64,000 bases of DNA from Edaphochlamys debaryana. Lineage: Eukaryota > Chlorophyta > Chlorophyceae > Chlamydomonadales. The DNA is taken from contig JAEHOE010000049.1 in assembly GCA_016858145.1 (NCBI GenBank), positions 682,001-746,000 of the forward strand. The letters run 5' to 3'. The position numbers were made by a program, and so were the translations under genes. Of the stretch, positions 45,365-57,408 are shown piece after piece; position 1 is the stretch's first letter, and each line of letters starts with the position of its first letter. The notes under the pieces were generated by a model. It was given only the letters and a program-made list of their open reading frames with translations, was not told where the DNA came from and did not search any database.

Positions 45365-48300
45365 ATGGCATCCGCAAGCATACTGTTCCTCATTGCAGTC
45401 GCGTGTCACATTCAAGCGCATGTCACGGCCTATGTTGTTGGTGGCGTAGTCATGCCACATGGCGCACTCATCCTCGACCCTCGGAATTTCGGGAATTCGT
45501 CGACCTGGACGAACCGTACCGACGCAGCTTTCGCGCTGCACTATGCCGCTCTTGAGGCCGGAAGATTCGTGCAAGTAAGCACGGGGTCTCTGGGGCTAAG
45601 CACGCCGGCACAACCGGTCTCGGCCGGTCACGTGGCCATCCAACCCCGGACGTCCACACCACAACCCCCGGCCAGCCGCCAAAGCCGGGTGCAGGATGGG
45701 GCCAACCAATCGCCCTTAGCTTTTCGCATGTTCAACCTGTCACGTCCCCCCTGCCAGATGATACTACAAGTCCATATCAACCAACTCAGCTGCCAACCGC
45801 CCTTGCACCGCCCTCCCACCCCGGACCCCGCTGCCACCGCTTGCAGGAGCTGGAGGCAGAAGTACTGCTGCTGCTGACCCCCCACGGTCTTGCGCTGCCA
45901 CGTGCATTCGTACTGTACGACAATCCCACAGCGGGTGCGTGCGCGGCACCAAGCCCTTCACTGCCCTTCACTGGTTGGCGTGGCTGCGGCTTAGCATTGT
46001 CAACCCTAAATGCCCTTGCGCGAGATGGGCATCTCATTACAACACCGGTACCACCTCACCTGCAGTGTGAACGGCTACTCGTGTTAGCCGGGAAAGCGTA
46101 GGCGCGGCGGTTAACCGGCCGGTTCTAAGTACTTGAAGCCCGCCCCATCCCGCTCACCTGCAGTGTGTAACCCCCCGCGTTCAGCCCACCCCATTCCACG
46201 CCTTCCCCCCGGCCCCCGCATGGCCCCGCCTCCACACTCCGCGGCCTTAACCCCGACTGCCTCCCACGCACACCACCACCACCACCACCACAGAGGGCAG
46301 CGTGGACGTGGGCTCCTGGCTGCCCTGCTCCTTCCCTCCCTGCTCCTACGCCGCCTCCGCCGCGGTCAGCACGCCCCTCACACAGCGTCTGGACGCAGCT
46401 CTGCGTGCGGGGGGCGCCGAGGTCACCACCATCTCTGCCTTCGGGCCGCCCGGGAACGGCAGTCTGCCGCTGCCCCTGGGCTGGGCCGAGGTCATCCCGC
46501 TGTGGTTCATCGACCGAGCGTACGACAGCACGGACGACAGCAAGGGTGGGGTGGGAGGAGGAGGCGGCGGCCGAGGGCAGCGGGGTTCTGGCAGTGCCCC
46601 CAGCGGGAGGGGGCCAGGGGAGGGTGACGGCGTGAAGGCGGAAGCGAAGGCGGAAGGGGCGGCTGGAGGGGGGGTTGGGGCAGCGGCAGCAGCAAGAGAG
46701 GAGCGGTGGGAAGCGCAAAGCGGGGTGTCAGGTTGGCGCAGACGCGCAGCGGAGCAGCAGCGGAGACAGCTCAACAGTCGACGAAGCGCGGTCGCAACGG
46801 CCGATGCGAAGGCGGCGGAATCTCAGGACCGCATCCGAGCCACGAGGTCCAGGTCCAGGACTGACGCGAGCAGCGGCAGCGCCAATGGCAGATCCTCCAA
46901 ATCTAGATCCAGATCCAGATCTGGACCCATGGGATCCATGCCCGATCTAATGATCATGGGCATGCCATCAAGACGGTACGAGCATGCCGCGACCATGGTC
47001 TCGGAGCTTCTGACGTTGGGACACGACCTTTTCAGGTGGGGCCTGTGTCGTGTGTGCTTGCCCGTCGGCGGTAGTGATGCGCTCGCGCTCGCTTGTGGAT
47101 GGGGCCAAAGAAGGAAGGAAAGGGGGGGAGAGGAGGGCGTTGGAAAAGGCGGTTGGCGTTGGGTAACGGACGAGGCAAGGTGAGGGTACGGTATGTCGGA
47201 GGCTTCCTTCAATAACACTCCGCGGGGCGTCGCTCTGTGTGTCCTCCATCGCAGATTCCTGGATCCACTGGACGAGCGGATCGCGATCGTGGTGTCGGCG
47301 GATCTGGCGCACACGTGGGACCCCCACGGGCCCTACGGCTGGAGTGCGGCGGCTGAGAAGGTGCGTGAGCCTCTGCTCAGGGCCTCTCCACGATGCTCCG
47401 GGGACCCACGTCCGTTACCCTCTTCAATCTCGCTTGAGGGGTGGGGCCCCGTTAGCCGGCCACCTGCGCTGGCGTCGCATGGGGGCACTCCATACCCTGC
47501 CTGTGCCTCTTGAGCCTCCTCCTCCGCTCCCCCCTTCCCCAACTACCACCGGTGTACACCTCTCCCGGCGGCGCAACTGCGTCCCTCCCCCTGTCCCCCG
47601 CCGCCCTCCCCGCCCGCCCTCCCTGCACCCACCCGCCCCCTCTGCACCCACCCTTCCCCTCTGCACCCACCCCCAGTTTGACGCTGCCGCGGCGCTGTGG
47701 GCGCGGGAGATGGACCGAGAGGCTCTGCTGCGAGACGCGGCGCGGGCCGTGGGGGAGGCCAAGAGCTGCGGCTTCCCCGGACTGGTGATCCTGCAGGTGG
47801 GCTGCTTCGTTTCTGCCTCTTCAGGAGTTGGGGAAATGGGTTGCGAATGGAGGTGGAAAGCGGTGCTGTGTGGTAGCGGCAGGCGGGCAGGTGTGGGGTG
47901 GTGTGGGGTGGTGTGGTGCGGTGCGTCCCTCTGCAGAAGCTGGTCAGGGGGCGCTCGGCTCCTGGGGGTGAGGGCGCTGGGTGGGCGGTTGGGAGGTTGG
48001 GTGGGTGGGGTCCACTGGCTGGGGAGGGCGAAGCACGCCAGATACTGTTGGCTGGATGATGGCCCGACCTACCGTACCGCTGCATCAGCTCCCATCTCAC
48101 GCCTTCTTCCGCCCATGGGCTCGCTCCGCGCCCCGCCCCCGCCCCCGCCCCCGCCCCCGCCCCCGCCCCCGCCCCCGCCCCCGCCCCCGCCCCCGCCCCC
48201 GCCCCCGCCCCCGCCCCCGCCCCCGCCCCCGCCCCCGCCCCGCTGAGATGCCCCGGATCTACCCTTCCTTGCGTCAGCTCCCGTCTCGTGCCCCCTATAC

Positions 48301-49039
48301 CCCGCCCCCGCCCCCGCAGGGCCTCATCGACAAAGTCAAGGTGGGCCAGCGGCAACCAACGTCGGGACTCGAGGGAGGGTCTTAGGCAGTTACGCGCCCC
48401 AGGCCGTGAAGTTGGGTCCTGCAGCTCTGTCGAGGATGCCTAGAGCGTGAAGGCTCTGTGGCAGAGCCGATACTGTGACACACCGTCGGCCTGAGCCACG
48501 CCTAGCCTGAGCCTGAGCTGCTCGGTTTGCGACCCGTGTTGCAGCCGCCCAGTCCCCAATCCTTGTATTGCCCGCCACTCTCACCCCCTTCCTCCCCCAC
48601 GGCAGCCGGACAACCTCCACAACATCATGCTCGAGTGCGGCCACCCAAGGTGCGGCCCATGGGTCATCTGGCGCTGATCCCCGCTTCCTGTTGCTCCCTG
48701 ATATCTAGGGGATCTAGGGGATCCTATCTAGGCTATCTAGTTGCTCCCTCCCATCGGTCCGCTTCATCACTGAGTCACTGAGTGCGGTGGGGCCCCAACG
48801 GACACTGTGTTGGAGCCTTGGGGTGGGCGTGCAACCCTGACTGTCCTCTCGCCGGGGCCCTTGCTCTTGTCCAAGTGGTAGTTGGCGATTGCTCAGACCT
48901 TCGCTCCTTGCTCACAGCTGCTTTCATACGCACTGTCCTCCGACCCCTGACCCCTGACCCCTCCTCCCACCCCCCACCCCTCCCTCCCAGTTACTACGGC
49001 ATGATGGCCGCCATCTTTGACTTCCAGGGCGACGCCTAG
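45365..49039 (+). CDS. LigB-family (class III extradiol dioxygenase-like) protein with signal-peptide-like N-terminus
   Basis: Exons: 45365-45574, 45847-45934, 46294-47035, 47255-47360, 47677-47796, 48320-48340, 48606-48649, 48991-49039; 1380 bases, 459 residues, all phases closed. LigB-like blocks occur in order: VMPHGALILDP and LLLTPHG (metal-binding His candidates), IPLWFIDRAY, IAIVVSADLAHTWDPHGPYG, GFPGLVILQ, and MLECGHPSYYGMMAAIFDF. The family opens aromatic rings with Fe(II) or, in MEMO-like members, has non-enzymatic roles; the substrate is unknown. The N-terminus (ILFLIAVACHIQAHVTA) resembles a signal peptide, and NSS, NRT and NGS sequons suggest a secretory route, unusual for this family. 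Exon 3 inserts about 140 Gly/Arg/Ser-rich residues including RSRSRSRSG between conserved blocks. Confidence 0.85.
48129..48242 (+). repeat. Hexanucleotide CCCCGC repeat, about 18 units, in a LigB intron
   Basis: A near-perfect CCCCGC array in the intron between exons 5 and 6 of the LigB-like gene. It creates long Pro or Arg-Pro open frames that are not coding. The G-rich complement could form quadruplexes. Confidence 0.95.
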
Positions 49040-51126
49040 ATCCAGATCCAAATCTAGATCCAGGCATGCGCCTGGACTGGATCCGACTAGCAACCGAGTC
49101 TCTGAGTTGGCGAGGCTCCGCTCCGTCCCGCACAGCCCCGTTGAGGCCGGAGGTGGAGGCACAGGCTGGCGGTGGGCGGCAGGCAGTGGTACAACCGGCC
49201 GGGGCCGTCCGGTCCGGACTCCGGAGCCGTCCGGTCCGGGGCCGTCCGGTCCGGGGCCGTCCGGTCCGGAGCTGCAGGCAGGTGCTAGGACTCTGCAATG
49301 GTCGAGGCAGGTGGTCGGAAAGGGCGGGAGCGGCACGGGACGAGGATGCATAATGAGCAGGCGGGATACGCGTGTCAGCGTGTCAGCGGGTAGCGGGATG
49401 CAACAAGGCCATATGAAGGCGCTCGGCTGTCGGGTGTCGTTGCGGGTTTGATAAGGCATGGGCCCCTTCTACCCCCTCGACTATCTCTTGACTGGCGGTT
49501 CCCTCTTGCCGCTGCTATGGTGTGCCTGATAGGCCCTGCTGAGTGGGAGGCTGTTGGCGGCTCTGCTGTAGCGCGGTGGTTGGCGAGTGTCATAATTCAT
49601 TCGAGAACGCCCTTTGAGGCGCCTGACGCGGTGCACACTGCCTGGGGTTTGGGCGCGCAGTAGTGACGTGCCACACGCCGTGCTCCTGGGCAAGGCTAGA
49701 TTCCGTTGACCTCGTTGACGCTTCACTGGACACCTGTCCCTTCGGCCATCGGTCCGCATGGGAGTTCACGGCTGGTACAATGTCCGTGTAACAACAACAA
49801 CATTGGACGGAGCCACAGTTCCCCGAGCTTCCGAGGTTGTCCTGCAGATGATGGTGGGTCGTCCCGTGTGGCTGAGGCGCTGTCAGCGGTCTGGCATGGG
49901 CCCGGGTGGGAGCGTGGCGATGGGCGGCAAGGGCCACGAGGCCCTTGAAGCGCGGGGGTGAGGTTGCCAGTTGCGCTGTTGCAGCTGGGCGGCCTGGGGG
50001 GACCCCCCCCCGTCATTGCGGTCCAGGAGCAAAGCTGTTCAGTACACCGGCATCGCCCCTGGGGCTGCTGTGCTGGGGCCCGGGGCCGGGCGCCGGCAAG
50101 ATGTCCTCATGGGACCGCTGGCTCCGCAGATTGCTGCACGGCTGCTGCACTGACTGAGCGATTGAATCCACGCGTCTGAGGCGTGGCTACCCTGGCTTTC
50201 TTGTGGCTGCTCATGCCGAGAGCGAGCGGGCTGTGCCGAGGTGCGCGAAGGCTTGTGTGTGGGCGTGGGTGTGACTCAGTCGCGCTCTGTCTAGCATGGG
50301 TGCCGACAGACGACGTCCAATCCGTGTGCCGTTCGAAGCTGCCCTGGGTACATGTTCCCAGCGTGGGACGGTGGGAGGCTCCCAGGCGGTGTAGGCCCAT
50401 CACAACACACGCTTGCAGCGAGGCAGGGTCACCGAGAGCGACTCTTCACAATACACAGAATACTAAGACCAGCAGAGGCGGAATCATCCAAGCAAGCTGC
50501 ATCCCAGCGCCACCGTTTACGTCGGCCGCTAAGCAAGAGAGCCGGATCAACGCCGAAGCCTGCACTCGGGGTCCTTCCCCCTAGCCTAATGCCTCGGACG
50601 CACGTGTGGCCCCACACAGTAACATCTTTGCAAGGACCTTCTTCTCACAAGTCACAATGCAGAGCTGCCCCGAGCGCAGTGGGATGTCCGGTGCCAAGAT
50701 CCAGAAGGAAGCCCCAACGGGGCCACCATAAGGAGAGCTCAGAGCCAAAACCCCAATAGCAAGCCGTCCTCAATTCCTCAGGATGCCCCTCAAGCGGCCC
50801 CAATCAAAGGGCCCAGCGTCCGCAATGCAGCCCCGCCCCCGACTTCAGTCCTGTTCGTGCCTCCATCACAGCCCACCAGGCCACCACACAGCTCGTTCCC
50901 AAGGCCTGGCTGCCAAACCCTACCCCTCAGCATTCCTGCTACCTTGCTCCTCGAGGCCCTGTTGCCACACCCTACCCCTCAGCATCGTGGGTACCTTCAT
51001 GTGCTGCACTCCCCACAGCACCCGCCCCCTGTTCTTCCCAGGCTTCCACCCACGCCCACGCCCAGGCCCGCCTACCCGACCCCCCATCGTACCCCACAAG
51101 CCCTCCCCCCATGCACCCCGTCACGG
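49040..51126. other. Intergenic region with a 15-base GC minisatellite
   Basis: At 49197-49270 a unit close to GGCCGTCCGGTCCGG is repeated four to five times; CCGGTCCGG and CTCCGGAG-like palindromes are embedded. Near 50903-50985 a segment with CACCCTACCCCTCAGCAT is imperfectly duplicated at about 50-base spacing. No coding region is supported. Confidence 0.6.
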
Positions 51127-52490
51127 CTATACCCCCGACTTAAGGTTCTGCGCCGCTTGCCGCTCGCCCACGTCCTCCGGTGCCAGCCCCTGCTCCTCTC
51201 TGAGCTTAGCCATTCGGGCCTGGTCCTCCTCGCGACGAGCGTTCCATCGCTCCTGAAACTTCTTTACTCGGGGCTCTCGCACGGCCTTCTTCTCCTCTTT
51301 GAGGCAGGCCGACAGGTCCCACGTGATCTCCGAGCACACGCCGATGAACTTTCTGTACGGGTTCTCCGCGCGGCACTTGAGCAGCTCCTCCATGTACTGC
51401 GGGAGGGCGGGGCGGTACAAGGCGTGGTACGGCGTGTACGGCACTGTACAGCGGACATGTGACGGCCGGGGTTTGGGGTCAACGGGAGGGGGGGCTGGGG
51501 CCCGGGAGCCGGGTCTAAGTGTCGGGAGTATGGGCCAGAGGATGGAAGTAGGGTGGGGGCCCATCTCCCTGGCCCTCGAGAATGACGTAGCCTGCCCTCC
51601 TGCCAAGTGCCTGTAGGTTTGTATGGGAGGTATGGGTGGCTGCATTGGGCGCAGATTCAGTTGCAAGCTGAGGCCCTGGGCGGTATGGTGGACACTGGTG
51701 GTGGGGGGCCTGCAGCGGCGAGAGGGGCTGCAGGGATTGCGGCCAGGGCCAGGGCGGGCCCTATCTGCCGTCTGGTGCATTGCACACATTGGCTCCGGAT
51801 ATCTTGGATAGCAGGCGCACGGCTTTGCCTAGCTCCCTGACCCGGACAAAGGAGTTCCCTGGCCCCCACACCCATCAAGTCCTCGCCTCCCCCACTGCCC
51901 CAGTTCGCAAGGATCCAGCTCCTGGGTCCGAAGCGGATACCCTGTGCCAGCTTCAAGGGGCCGCGTAGCTGAGCTGATGCTAAGACAAAGAGGAGACAGT
52001 TAGAGTAAAGGGAAGGTATGAGGGGCGGGGAGGGGTTCATCTGTAACACAGCAGTAAGCCCTAAGCGCAACAGGTCCTAAGCGCGGGGAGGCGCCGGGAG
52101 CGGTCTTCCCCGGTAGAGAAACAGAGGATCGACACCCTCCTTTCTATGACCCTGAACAGCTAAACCCGGACAGCAAGCTGAATAGCAGCGCTCAGGAGTT
52201 GCTTGCAATTTGGAGGTGTGTACCCTAGCAGCGGATGACGCCCGGGGCCGAGGGGCTGAGCGCGCTGAACTTGACGTGGCCTCGTGTGTGTGTGGCGCGG
52301 TACGCCGGCCAGGACAGGGGACCCCGAGACCCCGAGACCGCGGCTCCACGCCCAGGTCTTGCTAGTAGTAGTAGTTCCCGCGCGTCGCGTGTAGCAAGGG
52401 CGTGTTTGATGGCCACCGCCGGGAGTCGCGGGTGCGATTGCCTACCTTGCCACACATCGGGTGCTTCTCCGGTATAAGCGCTGGATGCAT
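51127..52490 (-). CDS. CMC2: COX assembly mitochondrial protein 2 (CMC2), two exons
   Basis: Exon 1 is only 45 bases (52490-52446) and exon 2 is 51396-51127, joined across a 1049-base GT-AG intron; total 104 residues. The splice creates the first CX9C motif (CGKYMEELLKC); the second, CSEITWDLSAC, lies wholly in exon 2. The N-terminus MHPALIPEKHPMC and the block ENPYRKFIGVC match the CMC2 family. CMC2 proteins fold in the mitochondrial intermembrane space through two disulphides and act in cytochrome c oxidase biogenesis. The charged C-terminus (RVKKFQERWNARREEDQARM) is longer than in animal CMC2. There is no cleavable presequence, as expected for Mia40-type import. Confidence 0.92.
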
Positions 52491-53510
52491 CCTTGCAATA
52501 GGTCAGCAAATCGGGCTTTGTGGAGCAGAAAGCGTAAGGCAGGGGAGTCGCGAGATGGGATGCTGGTTTGAGTGCACACGTTATTCTGCAGCGCGGTGGA
52601 ATGAGTGCAGGCGCCTAGGGTATGTATGCCCTCTAGAGCGAGAAGGCAATTGAGAGAGCGCAGTGCAGACCGGCGCATGAGCTCAATGCGGACGGGTTTG
52701 GCCATCGTGCCCGCCATACACACGACGCCCCGACGCATCACCCTCTAGTGCATCCTAATTACAAACGCTAGGTGAGACTTTGGCCCCTGCGTCCGTGGGA
52801 AGGCCATACCAAACCCGCATTCATCGGTACACCCGGGACCTCTTGACCACTCGACCGCATAAGTTGCCAACTCTTAGCTAACAACCGGGATAGGTGTAGG
52901 CGGGATGGAGCAACACGTAGGGCTGGGACGGAGACGAAGGTGTCAGAGTTCGCTCCGAACGGCACTCCGGTTTTCTTGATTGCTTCATACCTCTGGAGTA
53001 TTCTACAGCAGCTTGCTGTGCCTGGGGTGGGCAAAGGACGCTCGCTTGCGAAACTCGGTGAGCTGTTTCCGCGGTGCGTCCTGGGGAATACCTTCCGCCT
53101 CTTGCATATCGTGCAGCAAGCACAGACGGAAAACTGGGCTCTCTGGCGCCTGGACTGCGGAGGTACTGTGGGGGTTTGGCAATTTTGGTCGCCAGGGCCG
53201 CTGCGCCGTCTGCGGGCTCAGCCGCTTGCTGCGGGGTGCACCGTGGAACCGGTGCCCATCATCATAACTCCTCTTATTTCCGCTTGTCGCCCGGTGTGTC
53301 CCCCCACCGCCCTTCACAAGCCACACGCCCCCCCCCCCCCCCCTCCGCCCCCCTCTCAATCGACTTACGCAGGCACACCCCTTTGTGGCGAGGGCTCGCC
53401 CTTTAGGCCGAGCGCAGGAGCTGTCTCCTCGGGGCCCCGGCGGCACGAAGGGGGCCCGCATCCCGTTGAAGGGAACGCAGTGTGACTAATCGACATCTTG
53501 ATCAGCCGCC
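52491..53510. other. Region between divergent genes, no gene seen
   Basis: CMC2 reads left from 52490 and the next gene reads right from 53511, so this should contain both promoters. It holds a poly-C tract at about 53328-53343. I see no conserved element that I can name. Confidence 0.5.
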
Positions 53511-56500
53511 ATGGCGACGGTGCTTGGCAAGCTGTTCCGACGCAAGAGCCACGCGGACCGCGCCCCGGAAGCGGCTCCTCGGCCGCCCCCACCAGCAGCT
53601 TCACCGTCCCAGGCGTCAAACGATGACAGCCCGGGCGATGCCTCGGTTGACTTGCTGCCGACGAGGAGGCAGAGCAGCCAGGCAAACCTCAACAAGTGGG
53701 TGCCAGCTGTCAAGGCCGTGGCAGGGTTGGCGTTGCCGTTTAGGTTTTGGGCTGGGCTCGTGCAAGTGCACAGCGCCGAGTGCGGTGGCGGCATTGGGTG
53801 CATGGGAGAGCAGTCCGCCAGGCAGCCGTGACCAGAGCTCAGCCGCAGTCCCCTGGCGCGGAGAGTGTTCCCTAGGGGGGCGAATCCTGCGCACCCTTTG
53901 ACCCTTGACCTCGATTCCCCGTTGGACGCAATCCCGCTCATTTCTGAAACGCCCCTGTTCTTGCCCCCAGGTACTTTGCTAACGCGCCGCTGGGGCTCCA
54001 AGCGGTGCTAAAAAAGCCGTCCTGGCAAACGTTTGAAGGGGAAGGTCTTGCGGGCGGGGCCACGCCCGCGCCCCCGCCGGGCGACGGCCCGCCCTCCGCG
54101 TCCCGAGCCATGCGGGAGCGGCGGCGATCCCAGACGCTGGGTGACATCCCCGTGACTAATGGCCTGGATCCAGCGCAGGTACGGCAGGCGGGCGCTGGAT
54201 CTCGCTATGTCCTCGCTGGGGCTTACGGTACTGTTAGCGTTGCTCGCTTGCTCGCTCAACTCGGCGTCACTTGTACCCGGCACGTGTGGCAGTGCACCCG
54301 GCTGTTGCTGTGTGTCCTGGCTGCGCCATGCTGTGTTCTGCCTCTGGAGCGGAACCTTCACTTGACCGCCGGACCTGCTGTTGGGGAGCCACGCCCAATG
54401 TTTTTGCTAGCGCCCCCGGCTGTCACACGAAAGCACCGGACCTGACGACGGCTCTCTTGTGCCCCTGTGTGCAGGCAGCTGCCATTATGATGCCTCAGCG
54501 CCTGAGGCAGGAGCTCGGCGGCGGCGGCAGCGGGGTGCCGTACCGCGCCTCGGGCGATGGCACGGGCGGCGGCGGCGGCGGCGGCGGCGGGGCCCACCTG
54601 CCTGCACTCGGCGGCCGGCCCACACCGTACGCCTCACACTCCACAAACACCCTCCTAGGGTCACACCCCTCCCACTCCCACTCCCACCCCCACCTGGCAT
54701 CGGTCACAGCCAGCGGCGCCGCCAGCCACGGCAACGGCGGCGCCTACGGCGGCGGCGGCGGCAGCAGCGGCGGCGGCGGCGGCAGCAGCGGCGGCGGCGC
54801 GCCGCCGGCCGGCCGCAGCGCCGACGGCGGCATGACCAGCGGCTTGGGCAGCGGCGCCGCCATCCTCTCATCTCGGCACGTGGACCGCAAACCCTCCATC
54901 ATTCGGGAGGCCGTCAGGCACACCAGCCAGGCCCAGGCCCAGGCCCAAGCCGGTGGCGGCAGCAACTCCGCCAGCGGCGCCGCCACGGAACGCTCCGTCA
55001 GCGGCGGCATAGAGCGCGGCGGCCAGCTGCAGCCCCGGCCCCCGGCGGAGCTTCGCCAACACGCGGCGCAATTCGGCGGTCAGTTGGAGCAGGCGTCACT
55101 GACGGCCCTGGCGTCGGCGCTCGCTGGGCAGGGGCCTACCCGGGCCTCGGGCCCGCGCGTGGGCCAATCCGAGCGCCGGGCTTCAATGCTCATGGCACAA
55201 CAGCAGGCGCTAGCGATGGGAGGCACGGGGGGGAACAACCGGGCATCGGTGACTGGGGAGGGGCGGGACGGCCCGGGCCCAGGCGGGCCCAGTGCGGGCC
55301 CGGGCCCGGGGCCGCAGCCGCGCTACGCGCGCCGGTCCGACACGGGCGATCACTACGGCAACCGCCGCGCGTCGATGATGACGTCAGCGCCGATCGATGT
55401 CGTACTACAGAACGTACGGGGGCTTAACAGCATGCAGCGGCCCTGGGGCGAGGACGGCGGCGGCGGCAGCCTGCACGCCAGCTCCAAGGAGCTTAAAGAT
55501 CCGTCGACCAGCTCGTCGAAGGACCTTCGACGGGCGGTTGCGGTTGCCGCCGCCACGTCATCCGGGGCCGCGGGGCCCGGGCCCCGCGGGGACGATGGGG
55601 ACCACGACGGGCCCAACAGCGCCGGGGACGTGCGGCTTCCCACCATTGGGGGCAGCAGCTCGCGGAGAGCGGTTCAGACGGACGTGGGCTTGGGCGGCGG
55701 CAAGAACGTGTTGGGGGCGGCTGACGTGGCAGCAATCACAGAGGCGCTCACGGCGTACCAGGAGCAGGTGGGCGGGTTGCGGGCGAAATGGATGCAGCGG
55801 CTTGGGGACGCTGCCTAGAAAAGGCTGGCCGCCGCCACCCGAGACCGTCCTGCGCTCGTTCACTGCATACGGTACGCGCGACGCCCCACCAACCACTGCC
55901 CTCAGCGCACGCCGTGCTTGCCTGCCATAGTCCCTCAGCACCTCGTGCCTCTTACCTCCTCTGCCCACCCTGACGCTACCCCCCACCACCCTCCACCACC
56001 CGGCATCAGAACGGGCGCCTCCGCAACGCGGCCCTGCGCAAAGTGGACACCAGGATCAAGCGGGCCGTGCAGGAGCGACACATGGGACCGGAGGACCCGT
56101 CCCTCTCGGGCCCCGGCCCCGGGGCCCACTCCCTCCCACACGCACACCCACACGCGCACGCGCACTCGCTCTCGTCCCCCTCCACGTCAGCACCGGCCTC
56201 GGATCGGCACCGGGAGCGGTTGGAGGCGGCCAGCGGCGACGACTACGGTGGGATGGGCAGCGGCAGGGCCAGCGGCGCCACCAGCTCCGCGGCGACGCCC
56301 ACGATTCGGTCGCCGCTGCCCCACGCACGGTGCGATGCGTGCTGCGACTGCTGTGCTGTGTGCTGTGTCCTGTGTGCTGTGTGCTGTGTGTGTGCCGTGC
56401 GGTGTGTGTCGTGCACGAGCGCTGGGTGGGAGGCTGGCCCGAGAGCCGAACGCTGTCCTGAGGTTGTGAGAGAGAGAACTCCTGGTGCTAAGGGATTCGC

Positions 56501-57408
56501 AGGGCCAAGGACCAGGCCGTACCATGCCTCGTGTCGTACTGTGCTGCGCCGTACTGCTCGCATGCTACTCCATACGCCAATCGCCCTGCGCCCGACTTCC
56601 CCGGGCCCGCCGGCCTCTCCCGACGCTTCCTCTTCCCACACCCACCTTCCCATCCCCATACGCAGGACGCCACTGCCCCCGGCCACGGGCGCTTCTCGCC
56701 GGAATGGCTCGCCCCGCGGTTCCAGCACCCAGGTGCCCGGCTCGGGCGCGGGTGCCTCGCAGGCAGCGGGCGCCGCAGCAGCGGCTCCGCCAGTTGACTC
56801 TGTGGCGCGGGCGCGGGCTCTGCTCAAGGTGAGGCGCTTCGGGGTTGAGTTCCGGGATAGAAGTGTAGGGTTTAGGAATAAAGCGAATGAAGTCCTCCAC
56901 GTGTCTCTGAGGACTTCAGCGCGGTCCAGGGGCGCACCAGGGGCGCACCAGGGTTCACGCTCCAGAGCTGGTTGCGAGGCGACTCCACTCCCGTTGTGGT
57001 TTCACAACGTGCCGCACGCCTGCCAACCCGTGCAGGAGACCGAGCTGGAGGCGGCTGAGGAGCTGTCGCAGCTGCGGCGCAACAGCGTCGTCAGGGGACC
57101 CAAATTATGTGAGTACTTGTGACCGCAGCGACCTGGGAGTGATTGTGGGGGTACTGGTACTTGTTGCTGTGGATGCGGGGAGGTAGAGCCGACCGCCGGG
57201 CTGCAGGGTGGCGACCGCTGGGGACCGATGCGGGTGCGTGCGGCGGGCTGCTGAAGCAACTGGCAGTTGTGCACGCATCGGCCTCTGCCGCCCGTCTCAC
57301 CACCTCGTCCCCGCCCCCCGCCCCCGCGGCCCCTGCCCGCCCCCCGCAGCCGAGCTGATGTTGGACCCACCCCTGCCCTCCACAAAGGTGATGATGCGCC
57401 ACCTCTGA
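53511..57408 (+). CDS. Unrecognised Gly/Ser/Ala-rich 766-residue protein, seven exons
   Basis: Exons: 53511-53695, 53971-54178, 54475-55767, 56010-56329, 56666-56828, 57036-57108, 57350-57408; all phases close. The start MATVLGKLFRRKSHADR is basic. Residues 62-85 (KYFANAPLGLQAVLKKPSW) look structured, and RERRRSQTLGDIP resembles a phosphorylation-type basic/Ser patch. Exon 3 is low-complexity (GGGGSSGGGG, QAQAQAQA) with repeated RRAS/RASM patches. A short helical segment joins exons 3-4 (EALTAYQEQ then NGRLRNAALRKVDTRIKRAV). The end is KLSELMLDPPLPSTKVMMRHL. I recognise no family. Without splicing of the intron at 55768 the frame ends 17 codons later at a TAG (55816), which would give a shorter protein. 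Confidence 0.65.

Noticed and set aside
54459..55427. A 322-residue Arg-rich frame overlapping the Gly/Ser-rich gene
   Set aside because: It is an out-of-frame shadow of exon 3 of that gene, created by GGC/CGG repeats.
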